Part shown: positions 10,703 to 21,071 of the stretch, in pieces
Layout of the letters: each line of letters starts with the position of its first letter
How positions within the stretch are numbered: position 1 is the stretch's first letter
Origin: Bromus sterilis
Lineage: Eukaryota; Streptophyta; Magnoliopsida; Poales; Poaceae
DNA length: 64,000 nt
NCBI GenBank assembly: GCA_950022295.1
Contig: OX465601.1
Span: forward strand, 170,131,501 to 170,195,500
Direction of reading: 5' to 3'
Made by a program: the position numbers and the translations under genes
The notes under the pieces: generated by a model
Databases searched by the model: none
What the model saw: only the letters and a program-made list of their open reading frames with translations
Told to the model about the DNA's origin: nothing

Positions 10703-11341
10703 TGATACGTCCCAAACGTATCTATAATTTCTGCTTGCTACATGCATGTTTTGTGTGACTTTTCCATGTTTTAGATGAACTTTCATACACTTTTCATCAT
10801 ATTTGGACTAACCTATTAACTCAGTGCACCCTAGTGCCAATTCCTGTTTTCTACTGTTTTTGTATTTAAGGTTTTCCCAATACTTAAAGTGCCCAATAAA
10901 TTCCCAGAAAATCATATAAAAAATCAGCGCACCAGAAGCTTCCCGAAGAACCAAGAGGGAGCCGGACGGGACCCAACAGGGAACCAGGCGCCCTGGTGGC
11001 GCTACCAGGGGTGGGGCCACGCCGACGGGGCGCCTAGGCCCCTGGTGGCCCCCTGGCTTCCCCCTTCCGCCTATATTTAGCCCCCGTCACGGAAATCCTC
11101 GGGAGTGAGCCCTTTTTCCTGATCTCTTCTCTGTTCCGCCGCCGCCGCTGTTTCAAGATTGGGGCTGCCGGGAGACGTTGTACCAGCACCCTGCCGAAGG
11201 GAGGATTCACTTCCGGGAGCCCCTCCATCTCCATGGACGCCTCCTGGATGTGCCGTGATTAGTCTACCTTGGACCATGGGTCCATGATCAGTAGCTATGT
11301 GATGTTTTCTCTCCTCCCTTGTGCTTCATGTCTTAGACCTC
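10703..11341 (+). mobile_element. 3' LTR of Athila-type element 2, truncated
   Basis: The LTR starts TGATACGTCCCAAACGTATC and follows the same course as the LTRs at 35318-36972 and 39425-44824, including the TATA motif ctatatttag at 11071-11080. Full LTRs of this family here are about 1.65 kb. This one stops after about 640 bases, where a Copia LTR begins at 11342. The missing part does not reappear downstream of the Copia fragment, so it was lost in a later deletion. Confidence 0.8.
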
Positions 11342-13004
11342 TGAAGGGAATATGCCCGAGAGGCAATAATAAAATGATTATTATCTTATTCCTTATTTAT
11401 AATAGATGTTTATTTCTCATGCTATAATTGCATTAATCGGAAACGTTAATACATGTGTGTTTAATAAACAAGGTATATGTTCCTAGTTATGCCTCTCAAT
11501 ATACTAGCTTGTTGATTAACGGATGATCAAGGTTTCCTGATCATGAACATTGGATGTTGTTAATAACAAGGTCGTATCATTTGAAGAATGATGTGATGAA
11601 CATACACCCACAATAGGTATAACAATACGATCATGTCATCAAGTTTATATTGTTATATCAAACTCATACGAAGTAACTCTAATCCTTAAACCATGAGATT
11701 GTGTAAATCACTAACACCGGAAGAGTACTTTGATTCCATCAAACATCACACCGTGACAGGGTGACTATAAAGGTGTAGTTGGGTAATTAAAAAGTGTTAG
11801 TTGAGGCTCGGGGATCAAGAGTGGGATTTGTCCATCCTGATGACGGAAAGATATACTCTAGGCCCACTTAGTGATATCACATCGACATCGCTTGCAAGCA
11901 CATGACTGGCTCACGAGGATGTTATATCATGAAACGAGAAAAGAGTACGTGTTGGCAACGAGATCGAACTAATGTATGGTTGATACCAATGATCGGATCT
12001 CGGACAAGTAAAATATCACGAGACAAAAGGAATTGGTTACGACGTTGAAGGTTCACATGATCACTAGTTCATCGTTGAATAGATTGGAGTCATTATGGAT
12101 CTCCAGATCCCGCTGTTGATTATTGATCGGAGAGATGTCTCGGTCATGTATATCTTGTTCACGAACCGTAGGGTGACACACTTAAGGTTTGTTGATGCTT
12201 TTTGAATGGATACGGAACGCCGGAGAAAATATTAGACAACACTGATATTGTTTCAGGATATCTGAATAGTTCAGGGGGTTAAATGTTAATGTTTGTTGAT
12301 TACAAGAATTAACAAATATTACATCTCAAATAAAATAATTAAAAATGTTTTATTCATTTATGGGAGATAAAATCTTGAGATTTATGAGTGGAAGTTATTC
12401 TACCAAATTAAGAGGAGGTATTAAATGAGTTTAAGAGGGAGTTACCTCTCCCGTGAAGAGGGGAGTAATGGGGGTGCCATGAAGAGGGGAGTAATGGGGG
12501 CGCCATTCCTCACTTGGGGGCTGCCCCCTCTCCTATAAAAGGAGGAGGAGGTGGAGACCTCCTATCTACTAGCTCATTCCCTCTCCTTCTCACATGTCCT
12601 TTGGTTGACATCTTCCTCTCCTTGCTTGTCCTCTACTCGAGCACGTGCTTAGGAGAAGCCCTGCTGAGTTTTTCTCTCCACCACCACCACCATGTCGTAG
12701 TGCTGTTGGAGTTCCCAAGGATCCACTACTTCCGCTGCCCAACTGGAGCAAGGGACGGAGGTCGTCATCAAGCTGTACGTGTTACCAACTACAAAAGTGT
12801 TGCCTCTTGCAACGTTCTTCATCACGATCTTGAGATCGGCAAGTGAACGTCTACATCACCCACGAGAATTGTTCTTGTTGAACACTTTCGGTCTTCGAGG
12901 GTGAGTCCTTCCCAAACCGTTACAAGTTATCTCCTAGATATGATCTTGGCAGTTTTGTTGCAATCCGTAGGGAATTTTTTGTTTTCCATGTTGTGATCCC
13001 ATCA
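11342..13004 (+). mobile_element. 5' LTR of an Angela/WIS/BARE-type Copia element
   Basis: The LTR starts TGAAGGGAATATGCCCGAGAGG and ends CCATCA, directly before a Met-type primer binding site; it is 1663 bases long. The start and the body (for example the gaatgatgtgatga and cccgctgttgattattgatcggagag blocks) match my recollection of the very abundant Triticeae Angela/WIS/BARE group. A TATA box, tataaaa, lies at 12534-12540. Only this LTR remains; the 3' LTR is absent. Apparent ORFs such as 12514-12846 lie in the transcribed leader and are not supported as genes. Confidence 0.85.
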
Positions 13005-13005
13005 T

Positions 13006-13020
13006 TGGTATCATGAGCCA
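13006..13020 (+). promoter_or_regulatory. Primer binding site (initiator tRNA-Met type)
   Basis: tggtatcatgagcca follows the LTR end after one base and matches the usual tggtatcagagcc of plant Copia elements with one inserted base. Confidence 0.8.
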
Positions 13021-14189
13021 GGTCTATGCGTAGATTTTTTTTGTACGGTTAGAACACATATGGATGTGGGTGTTGATGATCATGTTATTGAAATTTTTTG
13101 TGTATTTTGGATCATGGTGGCATAGTGGAATTGAAGCGGCCCGGACTAACCTTACATGTCCGCGCACATGAGACTTGTTCCACGATTGACATGCAACTTG
13201 CTTTGCATAAGTGGCTAGCGGGTGTCAGTTTCTTTCACTATAGTTGTGATCTAATCTACAACGGTTTGCTAATAATATGTTTATCACCGTTGTGGTTTAT
13301 TGTTCGTAGGTAAGAACGGTTCTATCCTATAAATCCCAAAACCGCGTAAAATATGAAAAAATAAATTAGAGACGTCTAACTTTTTTTTGCAGGGGCATGT
13401 AATGTGATATGGTTAATGTTACAAAATTGATGGATGAAATGATCTCTTTTGTAAATTATGACAACCGGCAGGAGCCATATGGTTGTTTTATTCTTTTCAT
13501 GGCCTGCATGCTATATATGTATATATCCATGTGATATATATTGTAATGATGAGAGTCAACCAAGATGGAGGCGTCATGGACCTTGGAGCCACGCCGGTGG
13601 AATGATGGAGATCATGCCATGACGCACAAGATGGAGATCAAGTGCAAGAAGGACCGTATCATATCACATTATCATGCATGTGATGTTAATCCTTTTATGC
13701 ATCTTATTTTGCTTAGATATGATCATGACGGTAGCATTATAAGATGATCCCTCATTTTAATATCAAGATAATAATATGTTCTTCCTTAGTATGCACCGTT
13801 AAGAAAGTTCGTCGTTTCGAAGCACCACGTGATGATCGGGTGTGATAGACTCTACGTTCGCATACAACGGGTGTAAGACAGTTTTACACATGCGAATACT
13901 AAGGTTCTACTTGGCCAGCCTAGCATGTACAAACATGGCCTCGGAACATGGACCGAAAGGTTAAGCATGAGTCATATAAATGATATGATGAACATATGAT
14001 GTTCGCCATTGTAGTTGCACCACCTCATGTGATGATCGGTCGTGGTGTAATGAATTTGGTTCGTGTAATCACTAAAACCAAATAGAGGGATGTTGTTTTT
14101 GAGTGGAAGTTATCATAGCAATTTTATGAATTAGCTTGAACTCAATCTATTATAAACTTAGTCTAAATAACTTTGCAAATATGTTGTAG
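13021..14189 (+). mobile_element. Untranslated leader of the BARE-type Copia element
   Basis: A leader of about 1.2 kb between the primer binding site and gag, long as is usual for this group. It contains several short upstream ATG frames with no recognisable product and no supported gene. Confidence 0.75.
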
Positions 14190-15375
14190 ATGGCACCCCC
14201 TGCTTTCAATTTCAATTTGTTCATGGAGAAAGAGAGACTAGCTATCAATGGTAGCAATTTCGCCAACTGGGATCAACTTGAGGATTCTCCTTAAAGCTGC
14301 TCAAAAGACCTATGTGCTTGATGCGCCTCTAGGTTCCCCACCTGCTGATGACGCTCCCGACGAAGAGAAAAATGTTTTCTTGACTCGCCAGGAGGACCAA
14401 AGTTTTGTTCATTGCGGCATATTGTATGGACTTGAGCCTGAACTTCGAAAGCGTTTCGAGAACAACACTGCCTATGATACAATGCGGGAATTGAAAATGA
14501 TTTTCGATTGCCATGCTACTGTAGAGAGTTATGAAGCTTCAGAAAAGTTCTTTAGCTACATGATGGAGGAACACAGCTCCGTTAGCGAGCATGTACTCAG
14601 AATGTCTGGGTATGCCGATAAGCTCATAGCTCTGGGAATATCGATCCCCATTGAGCTAGGAATTCATCCTGTTCTCCAGTCTCTGCCACCAAGCTACATG
14701 AGCTTTGTGATGAACTATAACATGCAGGGCATGAAGAAGTCTCTCCCCGAGCTTCTGTCAATGCTAAAGACTGCAGAAGTGGAGATCAAGAAAGAACATC
14801 GAGTGTCGATGGTGAATAAGACCACCAGTTTCAAGAAGAAAGGCAAGAAAGGAAATTCCAAGGGTAACTTCAAGAAGGACGACAAGTCTGTTTTCAGTTC
14901 TGAGAAGAATACCAACGCTAGCCCTAAGCCCGATTATGAGTGTTTCTACTACAAGGGAACTGCACACTGGAAGCGCACCTGTCCGAAATATCTGGCGGAT
15001 AAGAAGGATGGGAAGGTGAACAAAGGTATATGTCATATACATGTTATTGATGTGTACCTTACTAGTAGTCGTAGTAGCGCTTGGGTATTTGATACCGGTT
15101 CAGTTGCTAACATATGTAACTCGAAACAGGGGCTAAGGAATAGTCGACCACTTGCAAGGGATGAGGTGACGATGCGCGTCGGCAATGGATCAAAGGTTGA
15201 TGTGATCAGCGTCGGGACACTACCTCTCCATTTACCATCGGGATTAGTGATAAACCTAAATAAATGTTATTTGGTGCCTGCGTTGAGCATGACCATTATA
15301 TCTGGATCATGTTTATTGCAAGAGGGTTATTCATTTATGTCTGAGAACAATGGTTGCTCTTTTTTATATGAATAA
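14190..15375 (+). pseudogene. BARE-type Copia gag and protease, frameshifted
   Basis: The likely native start is the ATG at 14190 (MAPPAFNFNLFMEKERLAINGS), which fits the conserved N-terminus of the group. A one-base shift around 14265-14275 moves the reading into the frame that stays open to 15375. That frame encodes the UBN2-type Gag (ILLKAAQKTYVLDAPLG, then the helical capsid region), a degraded zinc knuckle with CFYYKGTAHWKRTC where CxxCxxxGHxxxxC is expected (the second Cys is Tyr), and the protease with active site FDTGSVANIC. The frame ends at a stop at 15373 caused by a shift in the T-run at 15358-15365. Confidence 0.85.
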
Positions 15376-15940
15376 TATCTTTTATGGTCATGCACCTGAG
15401 AAGAATGGTTTATTCCTTTTGAATATTGATAGTAGTAGTACACATATTCATAATGTGAATGCCAAAATAATCATGCTGAATGATGATATTGCTGCATACT
15501 TGTGGCATTGCCGTTTAGGTCATATTGGTGTAAAACTCATGAAGAAGCTCCATTCCGTTGGACTACTTGAATCACTTGATTTTGAATAATTTGAGACATG
15601 TGAACCATGCCTTATGGGCAAGATGACTAGGACCCCGTTTTCCGGTTCTATGGAGCGGGCGACCGACTTATTGGAAATAATACATACTGATGTATGCGGT
15701 CCAATGAGTGTGTCGGCATGCGGTGGATATCGTTATTTTGTGTCTTTCACGGATGATTTGAGTAGATATGGATATATTTACTTGGTGAAACACAAGTCTG
15801 ATACATTTAAAAAGTTCAAAGAATTTCAGAGTGAAGTTGGAAATCATCGTAATAGAAAGATCAAATTTCTACGATCCGATCGTGGAGGAGAGTATCTTAG
15901 TTACGAGTTTGGCACACATATGAAACAATGTGGAATAGTT
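15350..15940 (+). pseudogene. BARE-type pre-integrase and integrase, truncated
   Basis: The frame from 15350 continues pol. The pre-integrase zinc region has LWHCRLGHIGVKLMKKLH and, after an in-frame TAA at 15587, CEPCLMGKM; together these are the HHCC residues. The integrase core follows with HTDVCGPMSVSACGGYRYFVSF (first catalytic Asp) and LRSDRGGEYLS (second Asp). Similarity ends at 15940, immediately after QCGIV and before the catalytic Glu. The remaining integrase, RT, RNase H and 3' LTR are absent. What follows belongs to other elements. Confidence 0.85.
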
Positions 15941-15985
15941 AAGAAATGCACTTTTCACATCCATTTGATAAAGCAATATACCATA
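15941..15985 (-). pseudogene. Short inverted fragment of a Copia reverse transcriptase
   Basis: On the minus strand this stretch encodes LYQMDVKSAFL, the conserved Copia RT motif with the first catalytic Asp. It is only about 45 bases long. It lies between the broken BARE integrase and the Tat-type element, and it points opposite to the plus-strand Copia RT that resumes at 24795. It looks like filler DNA captured during break repair. The identity rests on 11 consensus residues. Confidence 0.6.
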
Positions 15986-16336
15986 GCGTGGTCTTCCGTT
16001 GTTTTGACCACTGTAGTTCTGCCAAAGGAAATGACTTGGCGCTGTCCCGCCGAAATTTTCGAGGCGTGCGATCATGGTCCTCTTTTTCCGCGCGTAGTGG
16101 GTGGTGTTGTTACTGCGCCGATTGGGTTTTCCATGCCTTTCGCTGGTCGTTGGATCATGCCACGTGTGTTGGGTGAAGGGGTTGGACGGCAGTCCTTCTC
16201 GCTAGTCTGTTAGTTAAATACCGTGTGGCTGGGTAATTTTTAGGTTTTACCCAGCCATTGCCTTCCTCTTCTTTGCTCCGTGCTCCCCTGCTCTTGAGCC
16301 TTCTTCTTTCTCCGTCTTCGGCTGGCGGAGAGATCT
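15986..16336 (+). promoter_or_regulatory. Upstream region of the antisense gene in the Tat-type element
   Basis: No protein is supported here. At 16227-16256 there is a perfect 10-base inverted repeat (ggctgggtaa / ttacccagcc) around a 10-base loop. A TATA-like ttaaata lies at 16214-16220, about 120 bases before the ATG at 16337. The LTR expected at this end of the minus-strand element is missing. Promoter function is inference. Confidence 0.35.
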
Positions 16337-19300
16337 ATGACCCGGTGCTCCCGTTCTGCTGTTGAATCGGCCAAGATGTCCGGCAAGTGGGAGCGATCCA
16401 CCTTCGGAGCTGCAGATATGAGTGCGCTGGTTGCTGATGGCGTGGTGTTGGGAGGCGATGTGTGTATCCCAGGAGACGAGCCGATTCCTGCTCCGGCGGC
16501 GGATGAGCGGGTATGCTTTCAGGATTTCTTCCCTCGCGGGTTTGCTCTTCCACTACATCCTTTCGTACGTGGCTTGCTGTACTCCTATCGACTCCAGTTG
16601 CATGACTTGACCCCCAACGGGATTCTGCACATTGCCTGTTTCATCACTCTGTGTGAGGCCTTCTTGGGGATTTACCCCCATTGGGGGCTCTGGAAGCGCC
16701 TTTTTAATATAAAAAGGAGAAACTCCGAGTACGTCGTAGGTCGGGTGGGAATCTCCATTGGTGATAAGAAATCGTACTTCGACTTGGAGAAGATTGATTC
16801 CGTTAGCGGATGGCGGAAGAGTTGGTTTTATCTGAAGGATCGCTGTGTCGCTGGTCAACAATTTGGTCTTGCTCCTTTTAATCCTGATGCGCGAGTGGTG
16901 AAACAGTCTTTATGGTCTCATTTCTTGACCGCGGCGGAATCGTCTGCGCTGACTCCATTCTTGGAGAGGATTTCTGTGTTGAAGGACAACTTAACCGGTG
17001 GGCATCTTATCTCTGTTTTTATGGGGAGGAGGATCCAACCGCTGCAGCATCGAGTCCCTCCTATGTGGCAGTATGAGGGACTCAGTGACCCGACGGGATG
17101 TTTTCCTCAGGAGCTTGATGCTGATGACCTTCTGACTTGAATCCAACAAGTGACCAAGTGCTCGAGTATCTCGGAGATGCGCCTTGCACTTCCATATGCT
17201 TCTGACCACGCTCCAGCGCAGGTTTGTGTCTTTATTTGTTCTCCTGTTTGAACAAGTACCTGGCTTGCTCACTTGGTGACGTTGCTTACCTTGCAGGGCC
17301 ATGCTCCGGCGCTGTGTAAACCCCCGCAGCCGGAGGATGCCGATATTCTTGAGGAGCCAGGTGCCTCCGCTGCTAATGATGCTGCTCCAAATGCTAATGT
17401 TGAGGTCGGGCTGCTGGGGACCGGGGATAGCAAGGACTCGAACCCTTTTCGCGTGAAGCGGTCGCGGCCTCTGAGTGCTGAAGACCTTGACGTGTCAAGT
17501 TATGCGGTACCACCTGCTGCGCCATCCGCTGAGCCGTCTCCTTCGGCTGGTGTTGCAAAGAGGACCAGGTTTGGTAGGTTGATGCGTCCTCGCGCTGGGT
17601 GAGATTCTGCCAAATTTCGCCTGTTCTGCTATCCTTTTCTTTTTTATCTGACGGTGCTTGTATTGCAGTTCCGCGACTGCCCCAGCTGCTTTGTCTTCTA
17701 GTGCTGCCATTGTCGACTTGAGGTCGACTGACTCCGGCGCGGCTGTCAAGCGTCCTAAAGATTCTTCGGCTGCTGCTGTTCAATCAGGACCGCCGGCGAC
17801 TCCCGCCGTTCCGGGTGTAGGTGCAGTTTCTGATGCTCCCGCTTCTAAAGCGCCCCGTGGTGTTGCTTCTGAGGTGAAGCCTGTTGTGCCTTGTCCCCCG
17901 TATTTGGGTCGGCTCGATCTTGCGATTGAAGACAAGGCTCGCTGTTTTGATCGCATCTCTGGACTGGTGAGTTAGTTTCTGACTGCGCGATTTTATCGTC
18001 GGTGGCACGTTAGTGCTTCCAGTGGTAGTTGTCCTCGAGGCTGCAAGTGAGCGCTTGCGATTGCTTGTAGTCTTGCTTGAGCTTGGTCTTGTGCTGTTTA
18101 TTTTTCATGGGGAGCACGGCCAGTGCTCCCGATGGGAGTAGCCCCCGAGGCTACAAGCAAGCGTTTGCGGTTGCTTGTAGTCTTGTTTTTAGCTTTGTCT
18201 GACTGCTCTTTTTGTAGCCGGTTTTCCAACACTGCGAGCGTCTGGTAGTTGATGCTGAGCGCTGGCAGCAGGCCCATGACTCTGCCCAAGATGCTTTATC
18301 TGCCATGAGTGGTAAGCTTTTCCTCCCGTGCTGCTGTGCTGGAGCTATTGCGTTTGTCTGTTCTGACTGCAGTCTTGTCTCTCAGAGTGTTGCCAGGCTG
18401 CTGAGAAACAGGTGGAGAAGGCGGGAACGACAATCTCTCACCTCAAGGCTGCTTTGGCCTCCAAGGAGCGAGAGTTGCATGACCAACACCAGGAGCTGGT
18501 TCGCCTGCGTCAGGCCGAGGACGCCTTGCACAAGCGGAGGCTGTCGAGTGCAAGTGTCTTCGGGTGCTGGCAGACTCGCTTGTGTGTAAGACAACATTCC
18601 TTTGCTCGTCTCTTTTTCCTTTGTCTCTTTGTGACACTTAATTGTCTGGTGCAGCTGCTACGGGAGCTCGTCCGCTGGAAGTTGCTGCGTCAGGGTTTGC
18701 AGTTCTTCGAGGGGCTGTGGATGCCATGTCAGCTGCTGTTGAAGTTGCCAAGGATGCCTGCGCCCAGGCCTCCACTCTTGTGGGTCTTGCTCATGAGTAC
18801 CTCATACCAGAGGGTACGAAGTTGCCTGATGGCCCAAGTGCCCGTGTAGCTGCATTTGGTCCTGGCGGGAAGGACTTGGGAGGGATGGTTGCGGAGAACG
18901 TGGTGAGTGGTCTTTCCACGTCCCTTGTCGTTCTTATGGGGCATGGGATTTCCATTGACGATTCTCTGGTTGAAACCATCCCGAATTATACTGACGAGAA
19001 GAGCGAGCGAGCTGATGATCTGGCTCGTCACCTGCAAAAGGCTGTGGATGCCCAGGCTCCCCCTACTGCAGGCGAGGGGGAGGTGTAGTCGTGTTGAGCC
19101 GCTTTGAAACTTTTGTCTGTAATGTTGCTCCGTTGTGATGGTGGATCTGTGCTACCTTTATTTGAGTGACTGCTTGGCCGTTCCTATTGTTGTTTTTGAT
19201 TTCCTTGTTTTGTTCATCCTGCGGTAGGCCACTCCGGGGGTTCTTCGTCCTTGGAATTCATTGAAGGAGGACGCTCGCGAGGGTGCATACGAGTCCGTTT

Positions 19301-20044
19301 GCTTGCGACTGAAGAACGCTGAGCAGGAAGTTGTGCGCCTGAAGGGGTCTGTAGCCGTTCAGCGATCCCGGCGCGAGCGTGCCAAGGACGTGCTTGATAA
19401 CCTTGCTTCGTGGGTGGTGAAGTTGTCCGACCTCCTGCGGGGTGAGTTTCGCTTCTTCTCGGTTTCTTGAGTCATTTAGTAGTTTTTGCTGACTCCATCT
19501 TGATCTTGCTTTTTGACTATCGAAGTGCTGGCGGGGCGATCTCGGGATGAAGAGAGGGCTGTACAATCGGAAATGTCACGGCTGGATGATCCTAGCGTGC
19601 AGGCGAGCAATCCTTTGTGGGAGGATGGGGCACTCGCTCGAGTGTTTGCTTTGCTTTGTCTTCGGGTTGAACGGGTGCCCGCTGCTTTGAAGTACTGAAA
19701 GGGTGCTGGGCGGGATCCATGCTGAATTTTACCCGCTGTAGGTGGTTCCGACGTCCTTCGAGACACTCTGACGTGTGTTTTCTCAGCCTGCACAGCTGCG
19801 CCGTGTGATGAATCACCAGATTCATGTTGGAGCTCGGGCTGCTTTGGGTTTGGTCCATAGTCACTGGTCGGGTGCCGATATTGCTCAGGTGGTGAATAGT
19901 CCTCCAGGTGGTAGGGATTATGCAATGGGTGAGCATTATGCGGCGGTCGACGAGTCTGCACGTCGGGTTGTGAAGCGGGTTTGTGAGGAGAATGGCCATT
20001 ATCTGGGTTCTCTCATTAAGGCGAAGATGGAGCCTGGGGGTTAG
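16337..20044 (+). pseudogene. Spliced antisense gene of the Tat-type element (gypsy-type 'putative transposase' family)
   Basis: This gene is antisense to gag, in the place where Tat-lineage elements often carry one. Exon 1 (16337-17221) encodes a globular domain that resembles Pfam 'Transposase (putative) gypsy type' (PF04195): LPLHPFVRGLLYSYRLQLHDLTPNGILHIACFITLCEAFLGI and an FYLKDR motif. Introns with GT/AG ends and matching phases join exon 2 (17297-17598), exon 3 (17669-17966), exon 4 (18218-18311), exon 5 (18386 to about 18583) and later exons to a stop near 20044. The later part is low-complexity and then coiled coil. A TGA at 17138 interrupts exon 1 where CGA (Arg) would keep the frame open. 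Its role is not known to me. Exon limits after 18600 are approximate. Confidence 0.7.
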
Positions 20045-20097
20045 GTTCTCCCCTGCTTTGTATGCGCTTCTTGTTTGTGGAATATACTCCTTTGTTT

Positions 20098-20896
20098 GCT
20101 GTTTTGTGAGGAGCGTCTCGGGTGGTGTTGGCTACTTCGGCGAGCTCCCGAGTGCCAATGTTAAGTGTCGCGATTGCGAAGAACGCCTCGGCGGGTGGCT
20201 GCTTCGGCGAGCCCCCGAGTGCCAATGTTAAGTGTCGGGATTGCGAAGAACGCCTCGGGGGGTGGCTGCTTTGGCGAGCCCCCGAGTGCCAATATTAAGT
20301 GTTGCGATTGCGAAGAACGCCTCGGGGGGTGGCTTCTTCGGCGAGCCCCCGAGTGCCAATACAAAGTGTCGCGATTGCGAAGAACGCCTCGGGGGGTGGC
20401 TGCTTCGGCGAGCCCCCGAGTGCCAATATTAAGTGTCGCGATTGCGAAGAACGCCCCGGGGGGTGGCTTCTTCGGCGAGCCCCCGGGTGCCAATGTTAAG
20501 TATCGCGATTGCGAAGAACGCCCCGGGGGGTGGCTGCTTCGGCGTGCCTCCGGGTGCCAATGTTAAGTGTCGCGATTGCGAAGAACGCCCCGAGGGGTGG
20601 CTGCTTCGGCGAGCCCCCGGGTTCCAATGTTAAGTGTCGCGATTGCGAAGAACGCCCCCGGGGGTGGCTGCTTCGGCGATCCCCCGGGTGCCAATGTTAA
20701 GTGTCGCGATTGCGAAGAACGCCCCGGGGGATGGCTGCTTCGGCGAGCCCCCGGGTGCCAATGTTAAGTGTCGCGATTGCGAAGAACGCCCCGTGGGGTG
20801 GCTGCTTCGGCGAGCCCCCGGGTGCCAATGTTAACTGTCGCGATTGCGAAGAACGCCCCGGGGGCTGGCTGCTTCGGCGAGCCCCCGAGTGCCAGA
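20098..20896. repeat. 67-bp minisatellite, about 11 full copies
   Basis: Units begin gtgtcgcgattgcgaagaac at 20165, 20232, 20299, 20366, 20433, 20500, 20567, 20634, 20701, 20768 and 20835. A diverged copy at 20098-20164 precedes them and the last unit is slightly short. The period is a constant 67 bases with few substitutions, so amplification was recent. Units are GC-rich with ccccggggg and gagcccccgg stretches. The ORFs that run through it are a consequence of the repeat and not genes. It lies between the end of the antisense gene and the end of gag-protease. Confidence 0.95.
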
Positions 20897-21071
20897 TGAG
20901 TAGGTTTTGGAAAAATACTTTTCGATATTCTTCCTGCTGTTCCATACATGGAGTGGGGTGGGTTCTGCTGAAGACAATCCCCTTTATTTTAAAACGATGT
21001 CGAGGTTGCCTTAAGGGCCAGGTAGCTTTGTCTCCGGGTGCTCGGGTTCTTCTGGCGGCGTCTTTTTTCTT
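20897..21071 (-). mobile_element. Region after gag-protease in the Tat-type element
   Basis: Reading the element on the minus strand, gag-protease stops at 21072 and this short segment leads straight into the minisatellite. The RT, RNase H and integrase expected here are absent. No gene is supported. Confidence 0.6.
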
